Source of the DNA: Henriciella sp.
Lineage (GTDB): Bacteria > Pseudomonadota > Alphaproteobacteria > Caulobacterales > Hyphomonadaceae
Length of the DNA: 64,000 bases
NCBI GenBank assembly: GCA_017642885.1
Contig: JAEPOM010000013.1
Span: 1-64,000, forward strand
Direction of reading: 5' to 3'
In this document: positions 42,799 through 51,558 of the stretch, in pieces
Position numbering within the stretch: the stretch's first letter is position 1
How the letters are laid out: every line of letters starts with the position of its first letter
Notes under the pieces: model-generated
The model's input: the letters and a program-made list of their open reading frames with translations, nothing else
What the model was told of the DNA's origin: nothing
Database searches by the model: none
Position numbers and translations under genes: made by a program

Positions 42799-44247
42799 TT
42801 GCAGAATTTTCCAGCACTGATCACGCTGCTGATCTACTCAGCCATCCTGTTCGGGGTAGGGCTGTGGGCCGCGCAGCGTGCCAAGTCTCAAGAAGACTTC
42901 CTGCTGGGCGGGCGCAATCTGGGTCCGTGGGTGGCCGGGCTCGCTTATGCGGCCTCAAGCTCGAGTGCGTGGGTCTTGCTTGGCTTCTCCGGCTTTGTAT
43001 TTGCGGCCGGGCCATCAGCTTTGTGGATGGTGCCGGGTATAATCGCAGGATATGCGGCTGTCTGGCTCTGGGCTGGCGGCGTGCTTCAATCCGCCAGCCG
43101 CGATGAAGGGCAATTGACCCTCACCGAATTCATGACCCAGCACGCGCATCCTGGATCAGCAAGGCTCATTCGGATCGTCGCGTCGATCCTGATCGCGATC
43201 TGTTTCTCGTTCTACGTTGCAGGCCAGTTCCAAGGAGCTGGAACGGCGATCAATGACCTGTTCGAGACAGGCTTTGTGCCCGGCGTTGCCATCGGGGCGT
43301 TGATCATTCTGGCTTATGTCTTCCTGGGAGGATTCCTCGCGGTCTCGCTGACCGACACCATTCAGGGATTGCTGATGGCTTTTGTTGCGGTCTTGTTGCC
43401 GGCCTTGGCGTTCTTCGAAGCAGGGGGGCTGTCCGGGCTCTCACAAGCCATGACCGAAGCGCCGGAAGCATATGGCAGCGTTTTTGGAGCGCGCGCGGGC
43501 TGGGCGGCAGCCGGGTTTGTTCTCGGCCTGACAGCGACGGGATTTGGCGCGCTTGGCCAGCCCCACCTCGTCGCGTGGATCATGGCAACAAGGGATACCA
43601 GCGCGCGTGTTAAAGGCGCGATTGTGGCTATGAGCTGGGCGGCCTTGGTCTTCGCAGGAATGGCAGTGCTGGGCCTGTCGGGCCGTGCAATCCTTGGCGG
43701 CGACGCGGCGCCGGAAAGTGTGTTCTTCACGCTCGCAGAAGATCTGCTGCCGCCAATCTTTGCAGGCATTGTCGCGGCCGCAACCTTGTCAGCGATCATG
43801 TCGACTGTGGACAGTCAATTGCTGGTCGCGGGTGGTGCGGTGTCTCACGATCTCGGTCTGGGACGCGCGTTTGGCGGACGAGAGGTCTTGGTATCTAGGC
43901 TCGCAATAGTCGCGGTCTGTATTGCAGCGGTGCTGCTCACTTTGTTCGCGCCATCAAGTATCTTCAAGCGGATTCTGTTCGCATGGGTCGCCCTTGGCGC
44001 AGCGTTCGGGCCAATCGTGGTGGCGCGAACGCTGGGGTTCAAACCGCGGGGACGAACCGTGCTGGCGGGAATGGTGACCGGGTTTGGCCTCGCAGTGGCA
44101 TATGAAGTCGGCTGGATTGGTGCGGGTCCCGGCGGTATCTGGACAACGATTGCGCCATGGCTCGGCGCGTTTGCAGCGATGGGTTTAGCCGGGGTGACAA
44201 GAAAAACTCGCGCGGCGAGCGAGTTAAGGGTTGGCGAGAGCAAATAA
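42799..44247 (+). CDS. Sodium:solute symporter (PutP-like)
   Basis: 482 residues, SSS family of the sodium/proline branch, about 13 helices: SQEDFLLGGRNLGPWVAGLAYAASSSSAWVLLGFSG, VFLGGFLAVSLTDTIQGLLM, LSAIMSTVDSQLLVAGGAVSHD. Start is TTG at 42799, six bases after GGGGAGGTG; no ATG is suitably placed. It follows the lyase gene by 36 bp and is likely in its operon, so it may import the acid that the pathway degrades. Confidence 0.88.
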   Translation: MQNFPALITLLIYSAILFGVGLWAAQRAKSQEDFLLGGRNLGPWVAGLAYAASSSSAWVLLGFSGFVFAAGPSALWMVPGIIAGYAAVWLWAGGVLQSASRDEGQLTLTEFMTQHAHPGSARLIRIVASILIAICFSFYVAGQFQGAGTAINDLFETGFVPGVAIGALIILAYVFLGGFLAVSLTDTIQGLLMAFVAVLLPALAFFEAGGLSGLSQAMTEAPEAYGSVFGARAGWAAAGFVLGLTATGFGALGQPHLVAWIMATRDTSARVKGAIVAMSWAALVFAGMAVLGLSGRAILGGDAAPESVFFTLAEDLLPPIFAGIVAAATLSAIMSTVDSQLLVAGGAVSHDLGLGRAFGGREVLVSRLAIVAVCIAAVLLTLFAPSSIFKRILFAWVALGAAFGPIVVARTLGFKPRGRTVLAGMVTGFGLAVAYEVGWIGAGPGGIWTTIAPWLGAFAAMGLAGVTRKTRAASELRVGESK

Positions 44248-44258
44248 CCGTGCCACTT

Positions 44259-44274
44259 AAATGATATATCATTT
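44259..44274. promoter_or_regulatory. Operator C (GATATATC family)
   Basis: Perfect 16-bp palindrome AAATGATATATCATTT, 12 bp before the DUF1838 start and touching its GGAGGT ribosome site. Confidence 0.8.
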
Positions 44275-44286
44275 GGAGGTGGACCT

Positions 44287-45207
44287 ATGAAACTCATTTC
44301 AAAAATCGCAGCAATTGGGGCATCGGTCGCCGCTTTGTCGGCGTGCGCAACGCTGAGCCAGGCACAAGAAGGCGCACGGCTTGATCCAACAGACGCTGCG
44401 GACTCACTCACGATTATGCGCAAAGTGATGTGCTCAACCGTGGACGACCAACCCGAGGTCTATTGGTGGCATGGCATCGCGCTGACCCGAAAGCAGGGTG
44501 AGAAGGACGTCCACTTGTTCGATGTTGAAGGCATGAATATTCGGGCCTGCTCGACGCTCGAAGATGAGACTCTCGGCACGGGTCTGCATCTCGTTTCGCG
44601 CGAGATACTGCTCTACAAGGACAAGGATACAGGTGAAGTGCTCTCAACCTGGGACAATCCGTGGACCGGCGAGACGGTTGATGTGCTCCACGTTGCCAAT
44701 GACCCCGTAAACTTCAAAATGTATGAAACCAATCGTGACGGTTCACCGTTGCAATGGGGCGGCGAGATCGGCGAAGATGGTAGCTGGTGGATGCGCAGCA
44801 CTGTGCCGCTTTGGTATCCAAACCCTCTGGGTGGTGAATTCCAGAAAGAGATTGGCGGGACCTATCACGCGACTGAGATGTTCAATTTCTTTGGACGGAC
44901 AGATGACTTGCTGGATCCCAGCGAAGATTCTGCGAAGATTACTGTGGGCTGGGCACGTATGGCGGACTGGCTACCGTGGATGAACATGAATGGCCGAGAA
45001 GGCATGCTGTATATGCACACTGCCGGATACAAACTGGAGAATTACGACCAGCTATCCGATACGATGAAGGCAGAAATCGCGACTCATTACCCGGAATATA
45101 CAAGCCCGCCACCTTCCGGTGATCCGCGCAAGAACATGACCAGCTGGAAGTATTATAAAGGGATCACGGACGGTTCGATCGCTACGCCAGACCGCACGAG
45201 CGAGTAG
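44287..45207 (+). CDS. DUF1838 family exported protein
   Basis: 306 residues. Signal peptide with a possible lipobox (LSAC near residues 17-20) and an Ala-Gln-Ala region, then a DUF1838 domain: DAADSLTIMRKVMCSTVDDQPEVYWWHGIALTRKQGEKDVHLFDVEGMN ... STWDNPWTGETVDVLHVANDPVN. The family is often found in catabolic loci with TonB receptors and has no proven activity. GGAGGT precedes the ATG, and operator C touches it. A bidirectional terminator follows at 45231. Confidence 0.82.
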   Translation: MKLISKIAAIGASVAALSACATLSQAQEGARLDPTDAADSLTIMRKVMCSTVDDQPEVYWWHGIALTRKQGEKDVHLFDVEGMNIRACSTLEDETLGTGLHLVSREILLYKDKDTGEVLSTWDNPWTGETVDVLHVANDPVNFKMYETNRDGSPLQWGGEIGEDGSWWMRSTVPLWYPNPLGGEFQKEIGGTYHATEMFNFFGRTDDLLDPSEDSAKITVGWARMADWLPWMNMNGREGMLYMHTAGYKLENYDQLSDTMKAEIATHYPEYTSPPPSGDPRKNMTSWKYYKGITDGSIATPDRTSE

Positions 45208-45230
45208 CTCCATCCAGTGTTTCAAAAGCA

Positions 45231-45259
45231 AAAGCCGGGCCCGAAAGCCCGGCTTTTTT
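45231..45259. terminator. Bidirectional terminator
   Basis: AAAGCCGGGC / GCCCGGCTTT stem with a six-base loop and T run on the plus strand, A run on the left giving T on the minus strand. It separates the convergent DUF1838 and outer membrane protein genes. Confidence 0.9.
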
Positions 45260-45270
45260 GTTGGAGCGCT

Positions 45271-46356
45271 CTAGAAAGCCTTTTGCCATCCGAGCGTAAA
45301 GGTGAGGTCCGTTTCCATTTGGGGACCGTTGAGATCTCTCATGACGGGAAGCCCCAGCTCGGCTGCGATCCGGTGTCCTTTTTGCCAGCCTGTCTGGCCC
45401 GCAAGATTGATCCCGAGCAGTGCCTCGACAGTCTCGCCGCCATGATTGGCAGGGTCAGCGGTTTGAACCGGTGCACGAATGAGCGGATCATCGCCATCGA
45501 TCTGGCCGACTGATCTTGCTTTCAGTCGCCCCGAAAAAGAGACCCAGGGCCGAGGCTCATAGGCAAGCCAAGCCGTAGCTTCGGCAACATCGCCGAGCGT
45601 GTATCCCTCATCATTCTCGTCGAGCGGTATGATGGCGGATGCTTGAGCGCCATAACTCCAATCGCCCGTCCGTGAGCGTGCCGTAAGCGATGGTTTGAAG
45701 TCAAAGCTGCCGGACCCCAGCTGCATCGGATAAGGCAGACGAGGGTTGGGTGTCGTCCCCATCGGCGTCAGGATTTGATCGGTTTCCTCGATTGAGCCGG
45801 TGGGGAGAGACAGAGCGAGGCCCAAATTGATCTGGCGATGTTCGTAGGACCCATCATCCAGGCCGATAATTGCGCCAATCGTGGTGTCGCCAATCCCCGC
45901 CGTCTCGGTCGTGAACTCGCCAAGACGCGTGGTGCCCATCGGGCCCTGAAACGTGATGTGATCCATCTCTTTTGACACGTACATTCCCATCGCCATCAGC
46001 GTAAAGCGGTCGGTCAGACCATACATGCCGCCAACCATGTGCATCTGCATCGGCATATCAGTTGGAACAACCCGCAGAGTGGGCGGCATCATGGGCGGGT
46101 TGGCGAAAGGATTGGTGACAGTGGTGACGATGTCTTCCGGGGAAAGACTGTCATCGCCGTCCCGGTTCCCGGACATATCCATGTGCATGTAGCGATAGGA
46201 GGTCATCCACTCGCCTTTCTTATGGCGATGATCCGCCATCACGCCGATCGGAGCGTGGTCGGAGGCGTAGGTGACGCTGCCGCCATCGCCTTCATGCGCA
46301 ATCGCGGGGAGCGCGCCACAAAGCAGGGCAGCGCTCGCGAGGAGTCTGATTTTCAT
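45271..46356 (-). CDS. Met-rich outer membrane beta-barrel protein
   Basis: 361 residues. Signal peptide MKIRLLASAALLCGALPAIA then HEGDGG. The mature protein has many alternating amphipathic strands (INLGLALSLPTGSIEE, WSYGAQASAIIPLDEND) and ends in Phe, as outer membrane barrels do; style is like the Phenol_MetA_deg transporters. Met/His clusters (YMHMDMSGN, MPMQMHMVGGMYG) suggest soft-metal contact, such as copper. The ATG at 46356 starts the signal peptide. It follows a DUF2946 gene in the same direction, a pairing that supports a metal theme. Confidence 0.72.
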   Translation of the reverse strand: MKIRLLASAALLCGALPAIAHEGDGGSVTYASDHAPIGVMADHRHKKGEWMTSYRYMHMDMSGNRDGDDSLSPEDIVTTVTNPFANPPMMPPTLRVVPTDMPMQMHMVGGMYGLTDRFTLMAMGMYVSKEMDHITFQGPMGTTRLGEFTTETAGIGDTTIGAIIGLDDGSYEHRQINLGLALSLPTGSIEETDQILTPMGTTPNPRLPYPMQLGSGSFDFKPSLTARSRTGDWSYGAQASAIIPLDENDEGYTLGDVAEATAWLAYEPRPWVSFSGRLKARSVGQIDGDDPLIRAPVQTADPANHGGETVEALLGINLAGQTGWQKGHRIAAELGLPVMRDLNGPQMETDLTFTLGWQKAF

Positions 46357-46402
46357 TATTTGTCTCACAAACAGGTCGGCACGAACGTGCCGAATTTCAG
46401 GG

Positions 46403-46777
46403 TTAGGCTGAGTGTTTGTGAGACGCTGGCGGGCCTTGCGGCGGTGCGCCCGGCCAAAGCGGAGATCTTGGAAAGACCGCGGCCGGTAAGTGGGAAGGGA
46501 GCGGCTGCGCGAACTGAAGCGACCGGGTCTGCGGCGAGACGTGCGGCGGCGCAATTGCAACCGGCGGCGGGCAATCCCCGCAACACGAATCAGGGTCTTC
46601 CTGAGCGGGTTGGCCTGGCAGGTCCAGTGTCACCAAGCGGGGCGAGTCGGTGCTGCACAGCATCAGGCTGAGCGACTCGCCAGCGGTGATCTTCAGATGT
46701 GCCTGTGCCCCGTTCGCCAAATAACCGAAAGCGGCTACGGCGAGCAGGAGTATCCGAAGAGCGGTGAACAGATTCAT
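46403..46777 (-). CDS. DUF2946 family small exported protein
   Basis: 124 residues. An N-terminal hydrophobic signal or anchor (about 6-26), a Met/Cys segment SLMLCSTDSP and the motif DSCCGDCPPP are typical of DUF2946, a family often found beside copper or heavy-metal transport genes. The C-terminal third is Pro/His-rich and probably disordered. Function unknown. It is 46 bp upstream of the Met-rich outer membrane protein gene and probably in its operon. Confidence 0.72.
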   Translation of the reverse strand: MNLFTALRILLLAVAAFGYLANGAQAHLKITAGESLSLMLCSTDSPRLVTLDLPGQPAQEDPDSCCGDCPPPVAIAPPHVSPQTRSLQFAQPLPSHLPAAVFPRSPLWPGAPPQGPPASHKHSA

Positions 46778-46845
46778 TGCGTGTCGGTTACGCCGCTGCC
46801 GTGAGACTGTCGCTGCGCCACAATGTCCTGAGCTCAGTTGAGGCG

Positions 46846-47352
46846 CTAGAATTCCTGGTCTTCGTAGGACTGCCAGTCTCTGCTGACAAACCGCTCATCC
46901 ACCAGGGTTCGCTGGAACAGGCGATCGCTTTTGAACCATTGCCAGACGCGGGCGCGGGCCTGACCGTCGTCAGAGAGTTGGATCATTTCGTACAGATAGA
47001 GGTCGGGCTCTCCGGTGCGGGTCCAGTTCAGCATCGTCGTGCGGCCAAAATCATCGAGCGCCACATCACACGCCCACCCATTGATAAACTCATTATCCCA
47101 TTTGAGGCGTCCGTTTTCGACCATGGCTGGAAAGTCGCGCGTATCCCGTTTTCCATCTGCCCATCTATACAGATTGGTCTGATGATAGGGGTGACCGGAA
47201 TCCGGGAACCGGCAAATTAGGCGCGAGTCATGCTGATCGATCTGTGCGCCATCGGCCCCATAGAATCGATACGTCCCTTCCCACACACCTTCGTGCCGCG
47301 CCAAGAGCGGCATGATCTTCTTCAATTCGTTCGATGTCATCCCGTCAGGCAT
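46846..47352 (-). CDS. Lipocalin-like protein, unknown function
   Basis: 168 residues. Pattern HEGVWEGTYRFYGADGAQIDQHDSRLICRF followed by YHQTNLYRWADGKRDTRDFPAMVENGRLKWDNEFINGWA suggests a lipocalin-type beta barrel, weakly like DUF3598. No signal peptide, so probably cytoplasmic. AGGAG lies seven bases before the ATG at 47352. Operator D lies about 100 bp upstream, in the space shared with the TonB receptor gene, so it may be co-regulated. Ligand unknown. Confidence 0.6.
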   Translation of the reverse strand: MPDGMTSNELKKIMPLLARHEGVWEGTYRFYGADGAQIDQHDSRLICRFPDSGHPYHQTNLYRWADGKRDTRDFPAMVENGRLKWDNEFINGWACDVALDDFGRTTMLNWTRTGEPDLYLYEMIQLSDDGQARARVWQWFKSDRLFQRTLVDERFVSRDWQSYEDQEF

Positions 47353-47452
47353 GCGGATACTCCTAATAAGTGTGCCGATTTTGACACGGTGATCGTTGCG
47401 ATTGTCCGGACAAGCCAGCTTGCCACTTGTAATGTCTAAAAAAACATGTGAC

Positions 47453-47468
47453 AAAAGATATATCATTT
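47453..47468. promoter_or_regulatory. Operator D (GATATATC family)
   Basis: AAAAGATATATCATTT, core 47457-47464, followed by GC. It ends 47 bp before the TonB receptor start and about 100 bp from the divergent lipocalin-like gene. Confidence 0.78.
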
Positions 47469-47515
47469 GCAGAGGCGTTCGAGGAAAGCGCCGCAAAAAT
47501 AACTGGGAGACCTGC

Positions 47516-49981
47516 ATGTCGAAATCGATTCTGATGGTGGGCGCAGCTGCGCTGGCCATGACCGCCTATAACGCCCCTGCGCTTGCACAGGATTTAGAAG
47601 ATGAGCCGGAAGCTCGTCAGGATGTGATCACGGTGACCGCCCGGAAAACCGAGGAGAGCGTTCAGGAAACACCCGTCGCCGTCTCTGTCGTATCCGCGGA
47701 TACAATCGAGAATCTGTCTTTGGTGGATCTGTCAGATATTTCCAAACTGACGGCCGGGTTGAGCTTCGACAACGAGTTTGGACGGGATTCGAACCGCCCG
47801 GTTATTCGAGGGCAGGCGAATATTCTGGGGGCTTCCGGAGTATCTTACTTCATCGACGGGGTGCGCATATCTGGCGCAATCACTGATTACGATCTCAACG
47901 ATGTTGAGCGCATCGAAGTTGTCAAAGGGCCGCAAAGCGCGCTCTACGGACGCAATACATATTCTGGGGCGATCAACATTATAACGCGCACGCCGCAGGA
48001 AGAATTCTCAGCGCGCGCCAGTATCGACCTGGCTGATCACGGGCAACAGGATCTCAGCCTTGGCTTTGGCGGTGCAATCAACGATTTCGTCGCGTTCGGC
48101 GTGAACGCACGTTTCTACAATTATGATGGTGAGTTTACCAATCAGTTTGATGGTCAACTCATTGGCGAAGAAACGACGCAGTCATTCTCGAGTGTCTTGT
48201 ATCTGACCCCTAATGACGATTGGGATATCCGCCTGCGCGGTTATTACTCCAACAGCGATGATGGGCAGCCGGCTCTGTTCGCCACGACTGCGGCCGAGAA
48301 CAATTGCTTCTTTGACAATGGGTCATTGTATGGTGGGCAAGGGCGTTACTTCTGCGGCACTGTTCAGCCGCGCGATGTCAACTCGGACTATCGTCTTCAA
48401 GTCGGCCCAAATGCAGGAACCGAAATTGAGAACACCCAGCTCAGTTTGTCGGTAAATGGCGACCTGAATGACAATTGGTCGATCACATCAATCACGGGCC
48501 TCAATTCTCGAGACGTGAGCCAGCAAACCGATGGCGACTATTCGCCAACGCGTTTTCAGGCGACAAATTTCGTGCCGGGTGGATTCCCGATTAATATTAT
48601 CAGCTTTTCGCCATTCTTGGCCCTGTACGGCTACCCGACGAGCATCGCCGACTTCACGTTCGCCAATGCGTCGGAAGAGGAAGAATTGTCGCAAGAGGTG
48701 CGCCTGAACTACCAAACCGATCGCTTCAGAGCTCTGGTGGGCGCCTACTATCTCAACGGAGAAGAGAAGAGCCGCGACGCGCGTTCATTGCCCGCCGGGG
48801 CTCAAGCAACTGCTAGTGCCAATTTCGCCGCCGAGCTTGCATCACAGCAGACGATTTGCGGCTTCAATCCGACCTGTATTGGCATCGTTCCTTTGGGATC
48901 GCCCATCATCTCAGTTCCATCTGGGTCGAGCACTTTCGACATCGAAAACAAAGCAGTTTTTGGACTTGTTTCCTATGACCTGACAGATGCCGTATCCGTA
49001 ACGCTCGAAGGGCGGTACGCTGAAGAAGAGATTGAACGGTCGGCTCCGGGTGATCCTGTTCAAACCGCGAGTTTCGACAACTTCGCACCGCGTGCCACAA
49101 TCGACTGGCAGGCAACGCCAAACAATCTGCTCTATGCGGTATACGCAGAAGGACAGAAGCCGGGTGGATTTAACTCCAACCAAGCCCAGCTCGCAGGTCT
49201 CGGAACGTTTGAAGAAGAAGAAGTGCAATCCATTGAGATTGGATCCAAGAACGTTCTTCTCGGCGGGCAACTCACGGCCAACTTCGCTGGCTTCTTCAAC
49301 GAAGTCCAAGGCTATCAACTCACCCAGAACGTCCGTGTAAACGACACCAACACGACGTCGGCAACGGTCAGCGCAGGTGATGCCGAAATTCTCGGTGTTG
49401 AAGCCGAGTTCCAGTTCATTCCTGATGGTTTTGAGGGCCTTACGGCAACATTGAACTATGCCTGGACAGATACTGAGTTTACCGCCGGTCGTGATCAGAA
49501 TGAAGGCGTGTTGCTCGATACTTTGGACGACGGTCTGGTCAACGGATCCGTCGGGTGTGAGATTTTCGCCGATCCAACGGATACAACATCAGAATGTCTC
49601 CAGAATGCATTCGGCTCTATTGTCGGACGCGAAATTCCGCGAACCGCTGAGCATCAATTGTTCTTCGATCTGGACTATCGCGGACCGACCGGACACGGCG
49701 ACTGGGATTTCTTCGCCGGTGCGAATGTCTCTTACGAGTCGAGCAAGTTCTCGCAGGTCCACAATCAGGCGGAAACGGGCGACGCCACCCTGGTCGGAGC
49801 TCGCATCGGGGTTACAAATGGCCAGCACACGCTTCGCCTCTGGGGACGCAATCTAACCGACGAAGACTCCTCTCCATTGGTGCTGCGCTATGCCGACGGC
49901 GGTGATAGCTTCAAGCGAAACTTCGTGGGTACGCTTCGCCGTGGTTCACAAATCGGGGTAACGCTCAGCACGGAATTCTAA
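47516..49981 (+). CDS. TonB-dependent receptor
   Basis: 821 residues. Signal peptide ending ALAQ, a TonB-box-like segment (DVITVTARK), the plug domain (VQETPVAVSVVSADTIENL ... RGQANILGASGVSYFIDGVRISGAI ... VERIEVVKGPQSALYGRNTYSGAINIITRTP) and a 22-strand barrel that ends in Phe (GVTLSTEF). It takes a large or scarce substrate across the outer membrane using TonB energy. The class is the one common in catabolic loci of sphingomonads and hyphomonads. GGGAGA precedes the ATG at 47516. Operator D lies upstream. Confidence 0.95.
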   Translation: MSKSILMVGAAALAMTAYNAPALAQDLEDEPEARQDVITVTARKTEESVQETPVAVSVVSADTIENLSLVDLSDISKLTAGLSFDNEFGRDSNRPVIRGQANILGASGVSYFIDGVRISGAITDYDLNDVERIEVVKGPQSALYGRNTYSGAINIITRTPQEEFSARASIDLADHGQQDLSLGFGGAINDFVAFGVNARFYNYDGEFTNQFDGQLIGEETTQSFSSVLYLTPNDDWDIRLRGYYSNSDDGQPALFATTAAENNCFFDNGSLYGGQGRYFCGTVQPRDVNSDYRLQVGPNAGTEIENTQLSLSVNGDLNDNWSITSITGLNSRDVSQQTDGDYSPTRFQATNFVPGGFPINIISFSPFLALYGYPTSIADFTFANASEEEELSQEVRLNYQTDRFRALVGAYYLNGEEKSRDARSLPAGAQATASANFAAELASQQTICGFNPTCIGIVPLGSPIISVPSGSSTFDIENKAVFGLVSYDLTDAVSVTLEGRYAEEEIERSAPGDPVQTASFDNFAPRATIDWQATPNNLLYAVYAEGQKPGGFNSNQAQLAGLGTFEEEEVQSIEIGSKNVLLGGQLTANFAGFFNEVQGYQLTQNVRVNDTNTTSATVSAGDAEILGVEAEFQFIPDGFEGLTATLNYAWTDTEFTAGRDQNEGVLLDTLDDGLVNGSVGCEIFADPTDTTSECLQNAFGSIVGREIPRTAEHQLFFDLDYRGPTGHGDWDFFAGANVSYESSKFSQVHNQAETGDATLVGARIGVTNGQHTLRLWGRNLTDEDSSPLVLRYADGGDSFKRNFVGTLRRGSQIGVTLSTEF

Positions 49982-50014
49982 TCCGTCCTGCGGAAGCGTC
50001 GTGAAAACGCTCGG

Positions 50015-50040
50015 AGGGCGGGTCTATCGATCCGCCCTTT
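50015..50040 (+). terminator. Hairpin after the TonB receptor gene
   Basis: AGGGCGGGTC / GATCCGCCCT stem (one G-T pair), TATC loop, followed by a short TT run, 34 bp after the receptor stop. It may reduce rather than stop transcription into the next gene. Confidence 0.5.
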
Positions 50041-50062
50041 GAATTTGCGAAAGGATAAGCTG

Positions 50063-50995
50063 ATGTTGAAAACGGGTCTGATAGGTGCGACCGCAACAGG
50101 ATTGCTCGCCGCATGCGCCACGGCGCAAGAGGCGCAAGCGCCAGGTTGGTTGGAGAAGGATTTCAGCGAGCTCACCAACCAGTTCGAGGGGCGCTGGGAC
50201 AATGACCGGCACGTGTTCTTCGCAGACGCGGCCGGAATGAATGAAGCGACCCTGGCGCCGCGCCAGCACATCGAGATCTCTCGAGTGGCGCTGGCCGGGG
50301 ATGAGCAGAGCGAGCCCGGTACGGTCAAATTCAAAGCCATTCGGACCGTGGATGGCGAGGCGCCTGCCGAACTGATCCATACCTTCACCATCGACGCTGA
50401 AACTCAATCGATCCGACAGAGTTTGGCGGCGCCCGCGGGCCTGCTACCTCCTGAGCCAATTGACTGCCAAATCAACTGGGCGCGGTCGAGCGGGCAGTTC
50501 AAGGGGGCGGCCTCGGGGGAGGGTTGTCCTTCCATCTTTAGTCGTCCTACGGACGGTGGCGCACTGAATGTCACGCTGACGCTGTCTGAAAACGAATTCT
50601 GGGTGCAAAGCGCGCGAGGCGACGCGCTCGTCGAAGCCCGGATGCGCCGGGCCAGGCCGTTCGAGTGCTGGACCGCCATTCTCCGCGGCGCTGAGCATGG
50701 AGATAGCGGTGAGGGGATGAACGATTGGGATTTCCGGCGCGGGGTGAAACTGCACGATCAGGGCGGGGTGGCTGAACTCATGACGGATGAGGAAACACCG
50801 CGCAGTATACGTTTGAAACTGCGCGATGTGGATTGGCCTTACGGGACGAACCGGCCGTCACTCACCATGTATGTGCATGAAGGCGAGAGCGACCGCGCGG
50901 TGTCTTATACCTGGACGGAAGCTGGCGCCGAACGGATTGGCATCAATTTGCGATGGATCCAGGCGAGCTGCACCTACACACCAGACGTCGATTAG
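50063..50995 (+). CDS. Putative lipoprotein, possibly CpcT/CpeT-like
   Basis: 310 residues. Signal with lipobox LAAC near residues 15-18. The body (WLEKDFSELTNQFEGRWDNDRHVFFADAAG ... RPFECWTAILR ... WDFRRGVKLHDQGGVAEL) has a loose resemblance to the CpcT/CpeT calyx fold, known for binding bilins in cyanobacteria and seen in other bacteria without known role. That link is weak. AAGGA lies before the ATG at 50063. It follows the TonB receptor, so it may bind or modify the imported compound in the periplasm. Confidence 0.55.
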   Translation: MLKTGLIGATATGLLAACATAQEAQAPGWLEKDFSELTNQFEGRWDNDRHVFFADAAGMNEATLAPRQHIEISRVALAGDEQSEPGTVKFKAIRTVDGEAPAELIHTFTIDAETQSIRQSLAAPAGLLPPEPIDCQINWARSSGQFKGAASGEGCPSIFSRPTDGGALNVTLTLSENEFWVQSARGDALVEARMRRARPFECWTAILRGAEHGDSGEGMNDWDFRRGVKLHDQGGVAELMTDEETPRSIRLKLRDVDWPYGTNRPSLTMYVHEGESDRAVSYTWTEAGAERIGINLRWIQASCTYTPDVD

Positions 50996-51450
50996 AGCGG
51001 CAACTCTGTCGTATTCTTCAGGCACTCCATGGCAAACGTCGCGCTAACGTCCGCGATTTCGATCTGTTCGATGAGGGATTTGTAGACCCGGTCATAGTCA
51101 CCGACGGATCGAACCATGATTTTGAGCAGATAGTCGACATCACCGGCCATTCGGTAAAACTCGACGACTTCCGGGATTGCTGCCACGGTCGAGGCAAATG
51201 ATTGCAGCCATTTGGCTGAGTGATCGCGGGTTCGGATCGCCACGAACACGGTCTGACCGAGATCCAGCTTGTCCGGGTCACAGATCGCCACGCGCGATTT
51301 CAAAACGCCGCTCTCTTCCAGGCGTCGCACGCGGCGCCAACACGTGTTCACGGAAACGCTCAGCTCTTCGGCAAGCGATTCTAGCGAAGTCGTCGCATCG
51401 CGTTGCAGATGACGCAGAATTTGGCGGTCGGTTTCATCGATCATGCTCAT
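50992..51450 (-). CDS. Lrp/AsnC family regulator (CyuR/DecR-like)
   Basis: 152 residues. Winged helix (DETDRQILRHLQRDATTSLESLAEELSVSVNTCWRRVRRLEESGVL) and a ligand-binding RAM domain. The C-terminal FAMECLKNTTELPL recalls the YbaO/DecR/CyuR subgroup, which senses cysteine in enterobacteria. It is divergent from a cysteine-synthase-like gene, fitting local control of cysteine use. The 3' end overlaps the preceding gene by four bases. Starts at 51450 or 51444 are both possible. Confidence 0.87.
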   Translation of the reverse strand: MSMIDETDRQILRHLQRDATTSLESLAEELSVSVNTCWRRVRRLEESGVLKSRVAICDPDKLDLGQTVFVAIRTRDHSAKWLQSFASTVAAIPEVVEFYRMAGDVDYLLKIMVRSVGDYDRVYKSLIEQIEIADVSATFAMECLKNTTELPL

Positions 51451-51465
51451 ATTGTGAGAGATAAC

Positions 51466-51519
51466 CGAAAATAATTACTAAATATACCGGGAAATACGTG
51501 ATATTCATAATGATTTTCG
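51466..51519. promoter_or_regulatory. Probable Lrp operator
   Basis: Inverted repeat CGAAAATAATTA (51466-51477) and TAATGATTTTCG (51508-51519), one mismatch, in the AT-rich space between the regulator and the PLP-enzyme gene. Placement fits a site for the divergent Lrp protein. Confidence 0.5.
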
Positions 51520-51558
51520 ACATTTTTTCGATGATCCTCCATGCGATAGGAGGCCCGC

